Positions 35,368-44,444 of a stretch of 64,000 nt of DNA are shown here, one piece after another. The DNA comes from JANXUC01 sp043782485 (GTDB lineage: Bacteria; Acidobacteriota; Terriglobia; Terriglobales; Acidobacteriaceae). The DNA lies in NCBI GenBank assembly GCA_043782485.1, contig JAYWAL010000023.1, forward strand, positions 40,174-104,173. The letters run 5' to 3'. The notes under the pieces were generated by a model. The model worked only from the letters and a program-made list of their open reading frames with translations, was not told the DNA's origin and made no database searches. The translations under genes and the position numbers were made by a program. The stretch's first letter is position 1; each line of letters starts with the position of its first letter.

Positions 35368-35437
35368 GACGCGTCTGAGGACAGTCCAAGGGGCCCATCG
35401 AGCAAGTGCAACCGCCTGATTCTAAGCCGAAATCGGG

Positions 35438-36295
<858 letters not shown>

Positions 36296-36566
36296 GGTGG
36301 AAAGTGTAAATGACCCCGAGAAAAAGAGGCTCGCGAGCTTGGCTGCGCATGAGCGAGGCCTGAGCGGACTTTGCGCGGGGCAACGGCGGCCGCGACGGAC
36401 ATGCTCACGACAGCCATGCCCACGATAGCCATGCTCACGACAAACGGCTCGCAATGTGCCCAACTACCGGCACCGGGTCATAACACTTCCGGAACTGGGT
36501 CGCACTCATTTTTGTTATCGATTTGGGCCATGTTCCGGGTTAGACTTTTGCCTGGGGGATCTATAA

Positions 36567-37244
36567 ATGAAACTGACCAAGAAAATACTGGCGGCAATTC
36601 GACCGCTGAAACCGCGCGAGGTGGCACGACTGGGAACACTCCTGTACGAATGTACAGATGGCCAGGGCATGGAGATGGAAGAACTGGACGGCTTCCTGAG
36701 CGGGCTGGTGGCGGGGCCGGAGGTGATCCTGCCGACCGAGTTCTATCCCAGAGTCTTCGGCGGAGAAATGACAGAAGTCGTGAGCTTTGAAAACAAAGAG
36801 CAAGCCGATGAGTTACTAGGGCTGATGATGCGGCATTTCAATTCCATCACGACCGAACTGAGCCAGAATGAACTCCACATGCCGATCCTGGCGCTGGACC
36901 AGGGCGGACAGATCGGCGGCAACGAGTGGGCTCGAGGTTTTGTGAAGGCGACCCAGATGCGCTATGACAGTTGGTCGGAGTTCGTCCACAATCGGGAACA
37001 CGGCCCATCCATGCATCCCATTTTCATTCTGTATTGGGAGCACGGCCCCATGCCGAACCTGCGCCCATGCGTACCGATTGGCGAGGAAGAGCGGGAGGAG
37101 TTAGTCATTGGCATGGCAACCGCGGCGCTAGTGGCTCACAAATTTTTCCGAGGGCAGAGGACGGCGCACGCCATGATGCACAGGGCGGACTACTGCCGAA
37201 ATCCGTCCCAGCGGGCCGAACGGGGGAAAACTCTTGTAAACTAG
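36567..37244 (+). CDS. YecA/UPF0149-family protein without SEC-C motif
   Basis: This 225-residue protein has the UPF0149 helical domain: MEMEELDGFLSGLVAGPEVILPTEFYPRVFGG, then WARGFVKATQMRYDSW. In many relatives a C-terminal CxCx8CH/C zinc motif follows; here the protein ends ADYCRNPSQRAERGKTLVN and the motif is absent. ATG 36567 is the only reasonable start. Function is unknown. It is followed by a small hypothetical gene on the same strand. Confidence 0.78.
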   Translation: MKLTKKILAAIRPLKPREVARLGTLLYECTDGQGMEMEELDGFLSGLVAGPEVILPTEFYPRVFGGEMTEVVSFENKEQADELLGLMMRHFNSITTELSQNELHMPILALDQGGQIGGNEWARGFVKATQMRYDSWSEFVHNREHGPSMHPIFILYWEHGPMPNLRPCVPIGEEEREELVIGMATAALVAHKFFRGQRTAHAMMHRADYCRNPSQRAERGKTLVN

Positions 37245-37286
37245 AGCGACGTTTGTAGCTAACATTGCCGAAAGGAAGTACCTTCC

Positions 37287-37553
37287 ATGGAAGATTCAGC
37301 CGAGACTGTTTCTGTGACATTGCCGGGCACGGTAGAGAAAATTATAAAGAGCCCGATTCCCGACGTACCCGATAAGGCGCAAATTTCTGTGGAAGGCGCG
37401 GATCATCTCTACCGGGAGATCCGCATTGACAACACTCTGCAGACCGAAAAAGGCGAACATGTGGAACTGAAACCCGGGGCGGAAGTGGACGTAACGATCG
37501 CCGCAGCCGTGGAAGCGGTGGTTCCTAAGCCGGATGTGGCGGAACAGAAGTGA
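37287..37553 (+). CDS. Small hypothetical acidic protein
   Basis: This 88-residue protein starts with ATG 37287, preceded by GAAAGGAAGTACCTTCC with a possible AGGAAG site. It is soluble and rich in Glu, Val and Pro: TVSVTLPGTVEKIIKSPIPDVPDKAQISVEGADHLYREIRIDNTL, then GEHVELKPGAEVDVTIAA. It reads as a small beta-rich domain. No family was recognised. It lies 43 bp after the YecA-like gene. Confidence 0.62.
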   Translation: MEDSAETVSVTLPGTVEKIIKSPIPDVPDKAQISVEGADHLYREIRIDNTLQTEKGEHVELKPGAEVDVTIAAAVEAVVPKPDVAEQK

Positions 37554-37609
37554 GCGTCCGTCTCCCGTGACGGGCAGTTGACCCCGATCTCTACTTTTTA
37601 TCCCGAACT

Positions 37610-38284
37610 CTACTTTTTATAAAGATCGGGAAATTGCTCCCGCAGATGTTCCACTTTTGGCGCATCATTGACGGCGATGTACGGATTGTCAGGGTGCAGG
37701 GTGGCGTAGTTTTGGTGGTAGGCCTCGGCTGGATAGAAAGCCTTGAGCGGCGCGACCTGCGTGACGATGGGACGGGCAAAGGCCTTCGCCTGACCGATTT
37801 GCGCAATGTACGCCTCCGCAATGCGCTTCTGTTCGTCATTGGCGTAGAAGATGGCGGATCGGTATTGGCTGCCGGAGTCAGGACCCTGGCGGTTGAGCTG
37901 GGTGGGGTCATGGGCGACGGAAAAGAAAACCTTGAGCAGCTGGCCGAAGGTGATCAGCGCCGGGTCGTAGACGATTTGGACCGACTCGGCATGGCCGGTT
38001 TCACCGGTGCTGACTTGGGCGTAGTCGGCTTGTGCCGCAGGGCCTCCCGCATAGCCGGAGGTAGCGCTTTTGACCCCCTGCACGTGCTGGAACACCGCCT
38101 GAATTCCCCAGAAACAGCCTCCTGAGAAGACTGCCGTTTGGTCGGCGCTGGCGGCGCGCGTGGCATCTACAGACGGGTTTGGCAATGGCGTGGCGTTGGC
38201 GGCGTGGGCTTGATTCCAGGCTAGTGTGGCGGCTAACGCGAAGACGGCGACGAAGATTGCGAGTTTGCCTGTGTAGGCATTCAT
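37610..38284 (-). CDS. msrA: Exported peptide-methionine (S)-S-oxide reductase MsrA
   Basis: This 224-residue protein has a signal peptide (LAIFVAVFALAATLAWNQAHA), so it should act in the periplasm. The MsrA domain starts AVFSGGCFWGIQAVFQHVQGV with the catalytic Cys in GCFWG, followed by GYAGG, TGETGHAESVQIVYDP, DSGSQYRSAIF and AEAYHQNY. It reduces methionine-S-sulfoxide in proteins. The recycling Cys near the C-terminus is not evident; an external thiol reductant such as a TlpA-like protein may be needed. Confidence 0.94.
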   Translation of the reverse strand: MNAYTGKLAIFVAVFALAATLAWNQAHAANATPLPNPSVDATRAASADQTAVFSGGCFWGIQAVFQHVQGVKSATSGYAGGPAAQADYAQVSTGETGHAESVQIVYDPALITFGQLLKVFFSVAHDPTQLNRQGPDSGSQYRSAIFYANDEQKRIAEAYIAQIGQAKAFARPIVTQVAPLKAFYPAEAYHQNYATLHPDNPYIAVNDAPKVEHLREQFPDLYKK

Positions 38285-38360
38285 TTGGGTGCCTCTTGCT
38301 GGGATTGGATGCTTGGCGGGTTGGGAAGTTACAGGGCTGCCGGAGCGGACTGCGGACCTG

Positions 38361-38387
38361 CACGGGCGGGGACGCCCGGGCCTCCAT
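38361..38387. repeat. GC-rich repeat, family B, copy 2
   Basis: CACGGGCGGGGACGCCCGGG with CCTCCAT matches the copies at 10993 and 46655. It lies between msrA and the FAD oxidoreductase gene. Confidence 0.55.
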
Positions 38388-38392
38388 TGGCG

Positions 38393-39547
38393 TTACAAGA
38401 TGGCGGTTTCGTGGATGGTGCGGCCCTCGGCGAACCGGGCCAGGTCGAGCAGCTTGGCATCGATCAGGTCCGTGCTGTGTCGCAGCATTAAATCGGCCAG
38501 GATCTTGCCCGTGGCTGGGGCGTGCATGACACCGTGGCCGCTGAAGCCGTTGGCGCAGAAGAAGCCTGGGACTTCGGGGACCTCGCCGAGAATTGGATGG
38601 TGGTCGGGCGTCATTTCATAGAGGCCGGCCCAGGCGCGCTTTGGATTGATCGCCAGATTTTCGAAGACCGGAACGCGCTCCGCCGCGCGGGTGAGAATTT
38701 TTTCTATAAACGCAGGGTCGAAATTGGTTTTATAGCCCGGAGTCTCTTCCGGATCGTTCCAGGCCAAGAGGAAGCCACGGGCTTCCGGGCGGAAATGGAA
38801 CCCAGTGGACATATCGACCGTCATGGGAGCCGAGTGGGGGAACTGGTCGAAGGGTTCCGTCGGGACCAACATGCGGCGCAGCGGCACGACGGGAAGATCA
38901 ACGCCTACCATTTTTGCGATGCTGGCGGCCCAGGCCCCGGCGGCGTTGACGATTTTCCCGGCTGACACAGTGCCTCGTGTTGTTTCGATTTCAAAAGACT
39001 CTCGCGCGCGCCGAATGGCGGTGACTTCGGCGTTCTTCCAGAGTTTCGCGCCTTGCTCGGTGGCGCGGGTCATGAAGCCGATCATGGCGCTGTAGGGATC
39101 GACGAAGCCATCGCTGGGGCAGAAGCTGCCGCCCAGAATGTCATCGGCCCGGAGCTGCGGAAACTGGGCGGCGATTTCCCCAGCGCTCATCATGCGGACA
39201 TTCTTCAGGCCCAGCGCGATTTGTTTTTCTTGATTGTGTCGCAGGTAGGCGAGGTGCTGATCGGTGGTGGCGCAGAAGAGATATCCCTGCGGGCGATAGT
39301 CGCAGGGGTGCGCGAGACGTTCCTCGAATTCGGCATAGAAAGGGATGGAGTACAGCGACATCTTGATGTTGACCGGGGTGGAGAATTGGGCGCGAACGCC
39401 GCCCATGCTCTTCCCGGTGGAGCCCTTGCCCTGGGCGGTTTCCCGCTCTAGAACAAGAATACTCTTGCAGCCCGCCTCGGTAAGGTGGTAGGCGATGCTG
39501 GAGCCGACGATGCCTCCGCCGAGGATGGCGATTTCCGTGGTATGCAT
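38393..39547 (-). CDS. FAD-dependent oxidoreductase, glycine/D-amino-acid oxidase (DAO) family
   Basis: This 384-residue protein begins with a Rossmann FAD-binding motif, TEIAILGGGIVGSSIAYHL (GxGxxG/S). GKSMGGVRAQFSTPVNI, IVNAAGAWAASIAKMVGVDLPVVPLRRM and the C-terminal GLYEMTPDHHPILGEVPEVPGFFCANGFSGHGVMHAPATGK follow, all typical of the DAO family (sarcosine oxidase, glycine oxidase, proline-dehydrogenase beta type). The substrate is probably a small amine or amino acid. No partner genes adjoin. Confidence 0.9.
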   Translation of the reverse strand: MHTTEIAILGGGIVGSSIAYHLTEAGCKSILVLERETAQGKGSTGKSMGGVRAQFSTPVNIKMSLYSIPFYAEFEERLAHPCDYRPQGYLFCATTDQHLAYLRHNQEKQIALGLKNVRMMSAGEIAAQFPQLRADDILGGSFCPSDGFVDPYSAMIGFMTRATEQGAKLWKNAEVTAIRRARESFEIETTRGTVSAGKIVNAAGAWAASIAKMVGVDLPVVPLRRMLVPTEPFDQFPHSAPMTVDMSTGFHFRPEARGFLLAWNDPEETPGYKTNFDPAFIEKILTRAAERVPVFENLAINPKRAWAGLYEMTPDHHPILGEVPEVPGFFCANGFSGHGVMHAPATGKILADLMLRHSTDLIDAKLLDLARFAEGRTIHETAIL

Positions 39548-39555
39548 GTTTTTTG

Positions 39556-39616
39556 CAGCGGCTGAAGCCGCTTGTGTCTTGCTGGAAACGGCACGACTGA
39601 AGTCGTGCCCTGATAC
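39556..39616 (-). repeat. Double-hairpin repeat with CTTCAG loops, copy 2
   Basis: Read on the minus strand: GTATCAGG, then GCACGAC-TTCA-GTCGTGC, a spacer, then AGCGGC-TTCA-GCCGCT. It matches the copy at 3905 with paired substitutions in both stems. It sits between the FAD oxidoreductase start and lpxA. Confidence 0.6.
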
Positions 39617-39736
39617 AAATTTTTTACTCTGGCGGCTGAGTTGACTTTTCGTACTCCGCTGCTTTGAAGTTCATTGCTACGAGGGCTGGAACACACTCCC
39701 TATCGTTTGCTCTCTTGATCGCTGCGCGCAAGCCCG

Positions 39737-40513
39737 CTACTTAATTACGCCCCGCTCGGAGGCTTCGATGAATCGGATCAGCATAGCGACATCTTCGCCA
39801 GCTTCGGGTTCGGACTTCAATTTCTCCAACGCTTGGGTGGTATTGAGCTTGGAGGCTAGCAATACTTTGTACGCGTGGTGAATCTTGCGAATGCGCTCGG
39901 GGGTAAAGCCACGACGCTCAAGACCCACGGAGTTGATCCCGTAAGCGTGGGTATCGCGGGCAGCGGCAGTTTTCGAAAATGGAAGCACATCGCGCGTGAT
40001 CGTTGTACCGCCGCCGATGTAGGAATGGGCTCCGATACGTACGAACTGGTGCACGGGGCAGAGCGCGCCGACGACGGCCCACTCTTCCACCGTCACGTGT
40101 CCGCCCAGAGTGGCGGCGTTGGCCAGAATTACGTGATCGGCAATCTGGCAGTCGTGCGCAATGTGCGTATACGCCATGATCAAAATATGACTGCCGACGC
40201 GGGTGACGCCACCGCCTTTGACCGTTCCGCGGTTGATGCTGACGAACTCGCGAATCTCGTTGTTATCGCCAATTTCCAGTCGCGTTGGCTCTCCGGCGTA
40301 GCCGATATCCTGCGGCGCCATGCCAAGCGACGTAAACGGAAAGACGCCAACGTTGCTGCCGATGCGCGTGGGGCCTTCAATGTGAACATGCGAGACCAAG
40401 TGACACTTTTCGCCAAGTTCTACATTTGGGCCAATAATGCAATACGGGCCAATGTCGCACGACTCCGGGACGCGGGCGCTAGGATCAAGAATGGCGGTGG
40501 AATGGATGGGCAT
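39737..40513 (-). CDS. lpxA: Acyl-ACP--UDP-N-acetylglucosamine O-acyltransferase
   Basis: This 258-residue protein is the usual length. It begins PIHSTAILDPSARVPESCDIGPYCIIGPNVELGEKCHLVSHVHI, the hexapeptide left-handed beta-helix. GTVKGGGVTRVGSHILIMAYTHIAHDCQIADHVILAN with the catalytic His follows, then GINSVGLERRGFTPERIRKIHHAYKVL. LpxA adds the 3-acyl chain to UDP-GlcNAc as the first step of lipid A. It follows fabZ by 17 bp, the standard order. Confidence 0.96.
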   Translation of the reverse strand: MPIHSTAILDPSARVPESCDIGPYCIIGPNVELGEKCHLVSHVHIEGPTRIGSNVGVFPFTSLGMAPQDIGYAGEPTRLEIGDNNEIREFVSINRGTVKGGGVTRVGSHILIMAYTHIAHDCQIADHVILANAATLGGHVTVEEWAVVGALCPVHQFVRIGAHSYIGGGTTITRDVLPFSKTAAARDTHAYGINSVGLERRGFTPERIRKIHHAYKVLLASKLNTTQALEKLKSEPEAGEDVAMLIRFIEASERGVIK

Positions 40514-40530
40514 GTGCGTGAGGCGAGGTT

Positions 40531-41067
40531 CTAACCTTCGCTAGCGGGCTTGCGCGGAACCACGACGCAAGAAATGGTGGCCTCCGCCACGCGCTTGCTG
40601 CCGACGAAAGCGCGGCCTTCCATGCGTCCAGCTGACATGCGCCAGGCTTTGACATCCACTTCAATCCGCAGCTGGTCGCCGGGAACCACCGGCTGGCGAA
40701 AGCGCGCCTTTTCGATTCCCGCGAAAAATAACAGCTTGGTGTCGGGGTCAGGGATGGCGGACATCAGCAGCACGCCTCCAGCCTGCGCCATGGCTTCCAC
40801 AACCAGAACACCCGGCATGATCGGGTACCCGGGAAAATGCCCGGCGAAGAACGGCTCATTGATGGTCACGTTCTTGATGGCAACGATGCGCTCCTTCGGC
40901 GTGTGCTCGACAATCCGGTCGATGAGGAGGAACGGATAGCGGTGCGGAAGAATCTTCATGATGGCGTTGATGTCCATCAGAGTGACCCCGGGCAGAGCAA
41001 CATCGGGCAGAGTGACCTCGGGTGCCTTGTTGGCGGCGGGTTCAGCGGTCTGGAGAGTCTCGGTCAT
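40531..41067 (-). CDS. fabZ: 3-hydroxyacyl-ACP dehydratase FabZ
   Basis: This 178-residue protein has a Pro/Val/Leu-rich N-terminal extension of about 30 residues before the hot-dog domain (MDINAIMKILPHRYPFLLIDRI). Catalytic motifs are NEPFFAGHFPGYPIMPGVLVVEAMAQAGG (His and Glu). RFRQPVVPGDQLRIEVDVKAWR and AEATISCVVVPR complete it. It dehydrates hydroxyacyl-ACP in fatty acid synthesis. lpxA follows directly. A -10-like element lies upstream. Confidence 0.95.
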   Translation of the reverse strand: MTETLQTAEPAANKAPEVTLPDVALPGVTLMDINAIMKILPHRYPFLLIDRIVEHTPKERIVAIKNVTINEPFFAGHFPGYPIMPGVLVVEAMAQAGGVLLMSAIPDPDTKLLFFAGIEKARFRQPVVPGDQLRIEVDVKAWRMSAGRMEGRAFVGSKRVAEATISCVVVPRKPASEG

Positions 41068-41090
41068 TTCGTCGTTTTTTCAACGCGGTT

Positions 41091-41096
41091 ATTATA
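41091..41096 (-). promoter_or_regulatory. Possible -10 element of the fabZ-lpxA promoter
   Basis: On the minus strand TATAAT lies 24 bp before the fabZ ATG, next to the palindrome CTGTACAG. No clear -35 was found, and the divergent gene starts 70 bp away. Confidence 0.35.
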
Positions 41097-41168
41097 CTGT
41101 ACAGCCAAGGCTAGGAATTGACTGCCTGAACCACCAGAAGTCGTCACGAGAACTCGTCACCGGAAAAC

Positions 41169-42359
41169 ATGCAAAGCAAAAAAAGCAAGCTCCTCGCGGG
41201 TGCCTCCGCCGCTGGCCACGCAGGCTCGGTACGCTACCTCCGCTATCTGACGGAGCGCCGGGAAGCGCTAGTCGAAACCGTTCGCGCAATGGCGGAGATG
41301 GAGTCTCCCAGCGACAACAAAGCCGCGGTGGACCGGCTGGGATCGTGGCTGGCCCAGCGGTTTCGCAAGCTCGGCGGCAAGGTTCGCATCGACGAGCAAA
41401 CGCGCTACGGCAATCATCTGCAAGTGGATTTGGCCGGGCGCGCGGGGAAGCCTGTTCTGCTACTGGGACATTTTGATACGGTCTACGAGCTGGGTACGTT
41501 AGCGCGGATGCCTTGCAAAATCGCGAAGGGGCGGCTCTACGGGCCAGGAGTTTTTGACATGAAGTCAGGCGTGGCCCTCATGCTGCACGCGATTGAGGCC
41601 CTGCAAACAGTGCATGGCGAACTGCCTCGACCGGTACGGATCTGGCTGGTCACGGACGAGGAAGTAGGCAGCGAGAGCTCGCGCGCGATGACGGAAGCAC
41701 TCGCCCGACAGAGCGCGGCTGTTTTTGTTTTGGAACCTTCCGCCGGCCTGCGCGGGGCCTTCAAAACGTCCCGCAAAGGCGTCGGCGAATATACAATTCG
41801 CGTGACCGGGCAGGCGGCGCATGCGGGCCTGGACCCCGGCAAGGGGCAAAGTGCGATTGTGGAACTGGCGCGGCAGATCGCGCGCATTGCCAGTTTTGGC
41901 GAGCCAAAGCGCGGGTTGACGGTGAACGTCGGCGTGATTCGCGGCGGCACAAGGACCAACGTGATTGCCGCCGAAGCCGTGGCAGAAGTGGATGTCCGGA
42001 TCGAACGTCTGGGCGATGCGGAGCGCTTGGACCGCAAGTTCCGGGCGCTGAAGCCAGTCAACCGAAAGTGTAAACTTGAGGTCACCGGAGGCATGAACCG
42101 CCCGCCCATGGAGCGTGGAACGGGCACCGTTGCCCTTTTTACCCAGGCGCAGAGTATCGCGCGGGACCTCGGCTGGAAACTGGAGGAGACCGCGGTCGGC
42201 GGCGGCTCCGACGGCAACTTTACCGCGGCACTGGGCGTTCCGACTTTGGATGGAATGGGTGGCGTGGGCGACGGAGCCCATGCCATCCACGAGCATGTTG
42301 TGATTGCGGAACTGCCGAAAAGGGCGGCGCTGCTGGCCGCCATGCTGGCGTCGATTTAA
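41169..42359 (+). CDS. M20 family metallopeptidase (glutamate carboxypeptidase-like)
   Basis: This 396-residue protein has the CPG2-type dinuclear zinc site: LLLGHFDTVYE (His, Asp), GPGVFDMKSGVA (bridging Asp), VTDEEVGSESS (Glu-Glu) and a C-terminal HAIHEHVV His. The dimerisation domain lies between (GVGEYTIRVTGQAAHAGLDPGKGQSAIVELARQIARIA). There is no obvious signal peptide; the first 20 residues are basic and Ala-rich. The substrate is unknown (glutamyl conjugates or peptides). It converges with miaA, and the two stop codons share TTAA at 42356-42359. Confidence 0.92.
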   Translation: MQSKKSKLLAGASAAGHAGSVRYLRYLTERREALVETVRAMAEMESPSDNKAAVDRLGSWLAQRFRKLGGKVRIDEQTRYGNHLQVDLAGRAGKPVLLLGHFDTVYELGTLARMPCKIAKGRLYGPGVFDMKSGVALMLHAIEALQTVHGELPRPVRIWLVTDEEVGSESSRAMTEALARQSAAVFVLEPSAGLRGAFKTSRKGVGEYTIRVTGQAAHAGLDPGKGQSAIVELARQIARIASFGEPKRGLTVNVGVIRGGTRTNVIAAEAVAEVDVRIERLGDAERLDRKFRALKPVNRKCKLEVTGGMNRPPMERGTGTVALFTQAQSIARDLGWKLEETAVGGGSDGNFTAALGVPTLDGMGGVGDGAHAIHEHVVIAELPKRAALLAAMLASI

Positions 42360-43288
42360 GGGCGACTGGCGATGAAGCGGAGTCCGTCCTGGACCGTGCC
42401 CGGTTCGTCGCCGAAACCGGCGAGCCAATGCACGTCCGGCTCGCGGCGAAACCAGGTCATTTGGCGCTTGGCGTAATTGCGGTGTGCTTGTTGCGCCGCC
42501 TCCACAGCTTGCGGGCGGGTTAGTTCTCCGCGAAGAAGCTGCACGGCTTGCTTGTATCCCAGCGCCGACAGGGGCCACGGAGAGTCGCCATATTTTTCCA
42601 GCAAAGACTTTGTTTCTTCGGTTAAGCCATCCTCAAACATGCGCTGGCAGCGCCGATTGATGCGGTCATACAACGCGCTGCGTTCGGGATTCAGGCCAAT
42701 GCGCACGATGCGAAAGCCGGTCAGCGGCGCGCGACTCTCGCTCAGCAGTTGCGTCATGCTGGTCTTGGCGCTCAGGCAGACTTCAACGGCACGGATAACT
42801 TTTGGCGTGTCATGGGCGTGAATGCGCGCGGCGGCAGTGGGGTCGAGCCATTGCAAGAGCTTATGTAAGTGCCCCGCTCCTCGAAGGTGGGCGCTTCCGC
42901 GTAGGCGTTCACGAAGCGCCTCCGAACGCTGCGGTCCGGCAAAAAGGCCGTCCAGTAAGGCCCGCAGGTAAAGGCCGGTTCCACCAACAATAATCGGCAA
43001 CTTCCGGCGCATGCCAATTTCAGCCAGCGTCTGGCGTGCGCGCCGCGCATACCCGCCCGCCGAAACGGATTCGGTTGGTTCCGCTACGTCAATCAAATGA
43101 TGCGGTGCTCGCGCTCGCTCGGAAGCTGTGGGTTTGGCCGTGCCGATATCAAATTCGCGATACAGCGCGACGGAATCACAGCTGATAATTTCTCCGCCAA
43201 AGTGCTCAGCCAGCGCGAGGGACAACGAGGTCTTGCCGCTTCCCGTGGGCCCCAGAACGACTACCAGCAGTGGCTCCGCACCGGACAC
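42356..43288 (-). CDS. miaA: tRNA dimethylallyltransferase MiaA
   Basis: This 310-residue protein, read from GTG 43288, starts with the P-loop VVVLGPTGSGKTSLSLALAEHFGGEIISCDSVALYREFDIGTAKP. HHLIDVAEPTESVSAGGYARRARQ, PIIVGGTGLYLRALLDGLF, SALGYKQAVQLLRGE and the C-terminal AHRNYAKRQMTWFRRE follow, all diagnostic of MiaA. It adds dimethylallyl to A37 of tRNAs reading U-starting codons. The GTG overlaps by one base the stop of a small upstream membrane gene (TAGTG). Confidence 0.96.
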   Translation of the reverse strand: MSGAEPLLVVVLGPTGSGKTSLSLALAEHFGGEIISCDSVALYREFDIGTAKPTASERARAPHHLIDVAEPTESVSAGGYARRARQTLAEIGMRRKLPIIVGGTGLYLRALLDGLFAGPQRSEALRERLRGSAHLRGAGHLHKLLQWLDPTAAARIHAHDTPKVIRAVEVCLSAKTSMTQLLSESRAPLTGFRIVRIGLNPERSALYDRINRRCQRMFEDGLTEETKSLLEKYGDSPWPLSALGYKQAVQLLRGELTRPQAVEAAQQAHRNYAKRQMTWFRREPDVHWLAGFGDEPGTVQDGLRFIASRP

Positions 43289-43434
43289 TACCGGGCGCTC
43301 CGGGGCAGTAAATGGGCGTAGCGAATGAGGTAGATGACGAAAATCACAAGGGCAAGCAGGATCAGCCCGCGCGTTTCGGTTCGCAGAGCCTGGCGGGTTC
43401 GCGTTTCGCGGTCGGGAGTGTTCTTAGAAGCCAC
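43288..43434 (-). CDS. Small single-span membrane protein upstream of miaA
   Basis: A GTG at 43434 opens a 48-residue frame with a basic N-terminus (ASKNTPDRETRTRQALRTETR), one membrane helix (GLILLALVIFVIYLIRYA) and a basic tail HLLPRSAR. Its TAG (43290-43288) overlaps the GTG of miaA by one base, a typical coupled arrangement. It is too short for usual ORF cut-offs. The reading frame is sensible (charged, helix, charged) but has no recognised homologue and a weak ribosome-binding site. Confidence 0.5.
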   Translation of the reverse strand: MASKNTPDRETRTRQALRTETRGLILLALVIFVIYLIRYAHLLPRSAR

Positions 43435-43473
43435 GCAGTGATTCTAAACCGCGTTCTCGCCAAGAGGGAGGCG

Positions 43474-44313
43474 ATGCTACACTGGCCGTCGATCCGCATG
43501 TCGACCACACTGCCCGCATCTGACGCCCAGATTGTTCGTTTCGGAATCTACGAGGCCAATTTTTCCTTGGGCGAGCTGCGCAAAAATGGCGCGAAAATTC
43601 GCCTACAAGAGCAGCCGTTCCAGGTGCTCGCCATGCTGCTGGAGCGCCCCGGTCAGATCGTGACGCGAGACGACTTGCGCGCGCGGCTGTGGAAGGCCGA
43701 CACCTTTGTCGACTTCGACCACAGTCTGAACACGGCCATCAACAAGCTGCGCGACGCGCTGGACGACTCCGCTGCCAACCCTCGTTTTGTGGAGACCATG
43801 GCCAAGCGCGGATACCGGTTTATAGCACCGATCCAGCGCGGGGCTACCGAGGTTGCGGCTGCCGAGACACCTGTGCAAGTCAGCGACCTGCCTGTGGTCA
43901 ACCGAACCTGGCTTCGCTGCTTATTTGGGCTAACGCAAGTCATGTACCTTGTGTTTTACGTCCTGGCGCTGGTCCGCTTCGAGGAACTCGGCAGTGCGGT
44001 TGAGCGGAATTTGGTACCGCTGCACGTGCCCACCATCACCTCGCTGGTATTACTGACAGCGGCCATGGGAATTCCGCTGCGCCTGTACCTGCTCTCCGGT
44101 GTTTCGTTCGATCATGCCAGACTCGGCGAGAAATTTCTGCGCATCTTTCCGGCGGTTTTACTCCTCGACCTGCTCTGGGCCTTGGCTCCATTTCTGGTCA
44201 TTCAGGAGATTGGCATTGGCGGCGCTGTGGCGGCCACCGCAGCGCTTCTTTATGTTCCGTTCGGCGAGCGGACCCTCATTCGCATGGCATATCGGGGCCC
44301 AGCGTCCAGATAA
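43474..44313 (+). CDS. Winged-helix DNA-binding membrane regulator (CadC-like)
   Basis: The start is ATG 43474 or 43498; the longer frame to 43312 overlaps the small membrane gene and is rejected. The N-terminus is an OmpR/PhoB-type winged helix (VRFGIYEANFSLGELRKNGAKIRLQEQPFQVLAMLLERPGQIVTRDDLRARLWKADTFVDFDHSLNTAINKLRDALDD..FVETMAKRGYRFIAPI, about 10-110). About four membrane helices follow. Acidobacteria carry many such regulators, usually with TPR or WD40 tails; a tail of only membrane helices is less common. The signal is unknown. It lies upstream of the M13 peptidase gene. Confidence 0.85.
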   Translation: MLHWPSIRMSTTLPASDAQIVRFGIYEANFSLGELRKNGAKIRLQEQPFQVLAMLLERPGQIVTRDDLRARLWKADTFVDFDHSLNTAINKLRDALDDSAANPRFVETMAKRGYRFIAPIQRGATEVAAAETPVQVSDLPVVNRTWLRCLFGLTQVMYLVFYVLALVRFEELGSAVERNLVPLHVPTITSLVLLTAAMGIPLRLYLLSGVSFDHARLGEKFLRIFPAVLLLDLLWALAPFLVIQEIGIGGAVAATAALLYVPFGERTLIRMAYRGPASR

Positions 44314-44444
44314 CATCAACAACGCTGGGGCGTCTTATGCATGGGATCGTTTGGCATATGTTTGCTCGCCACAGGTTCGTAGAACACAAGTTCGCGCGGC
44401 GTGAGTTTAAGATAATCAGGTTGCGAAAATTCAGGGGAGTCCAT

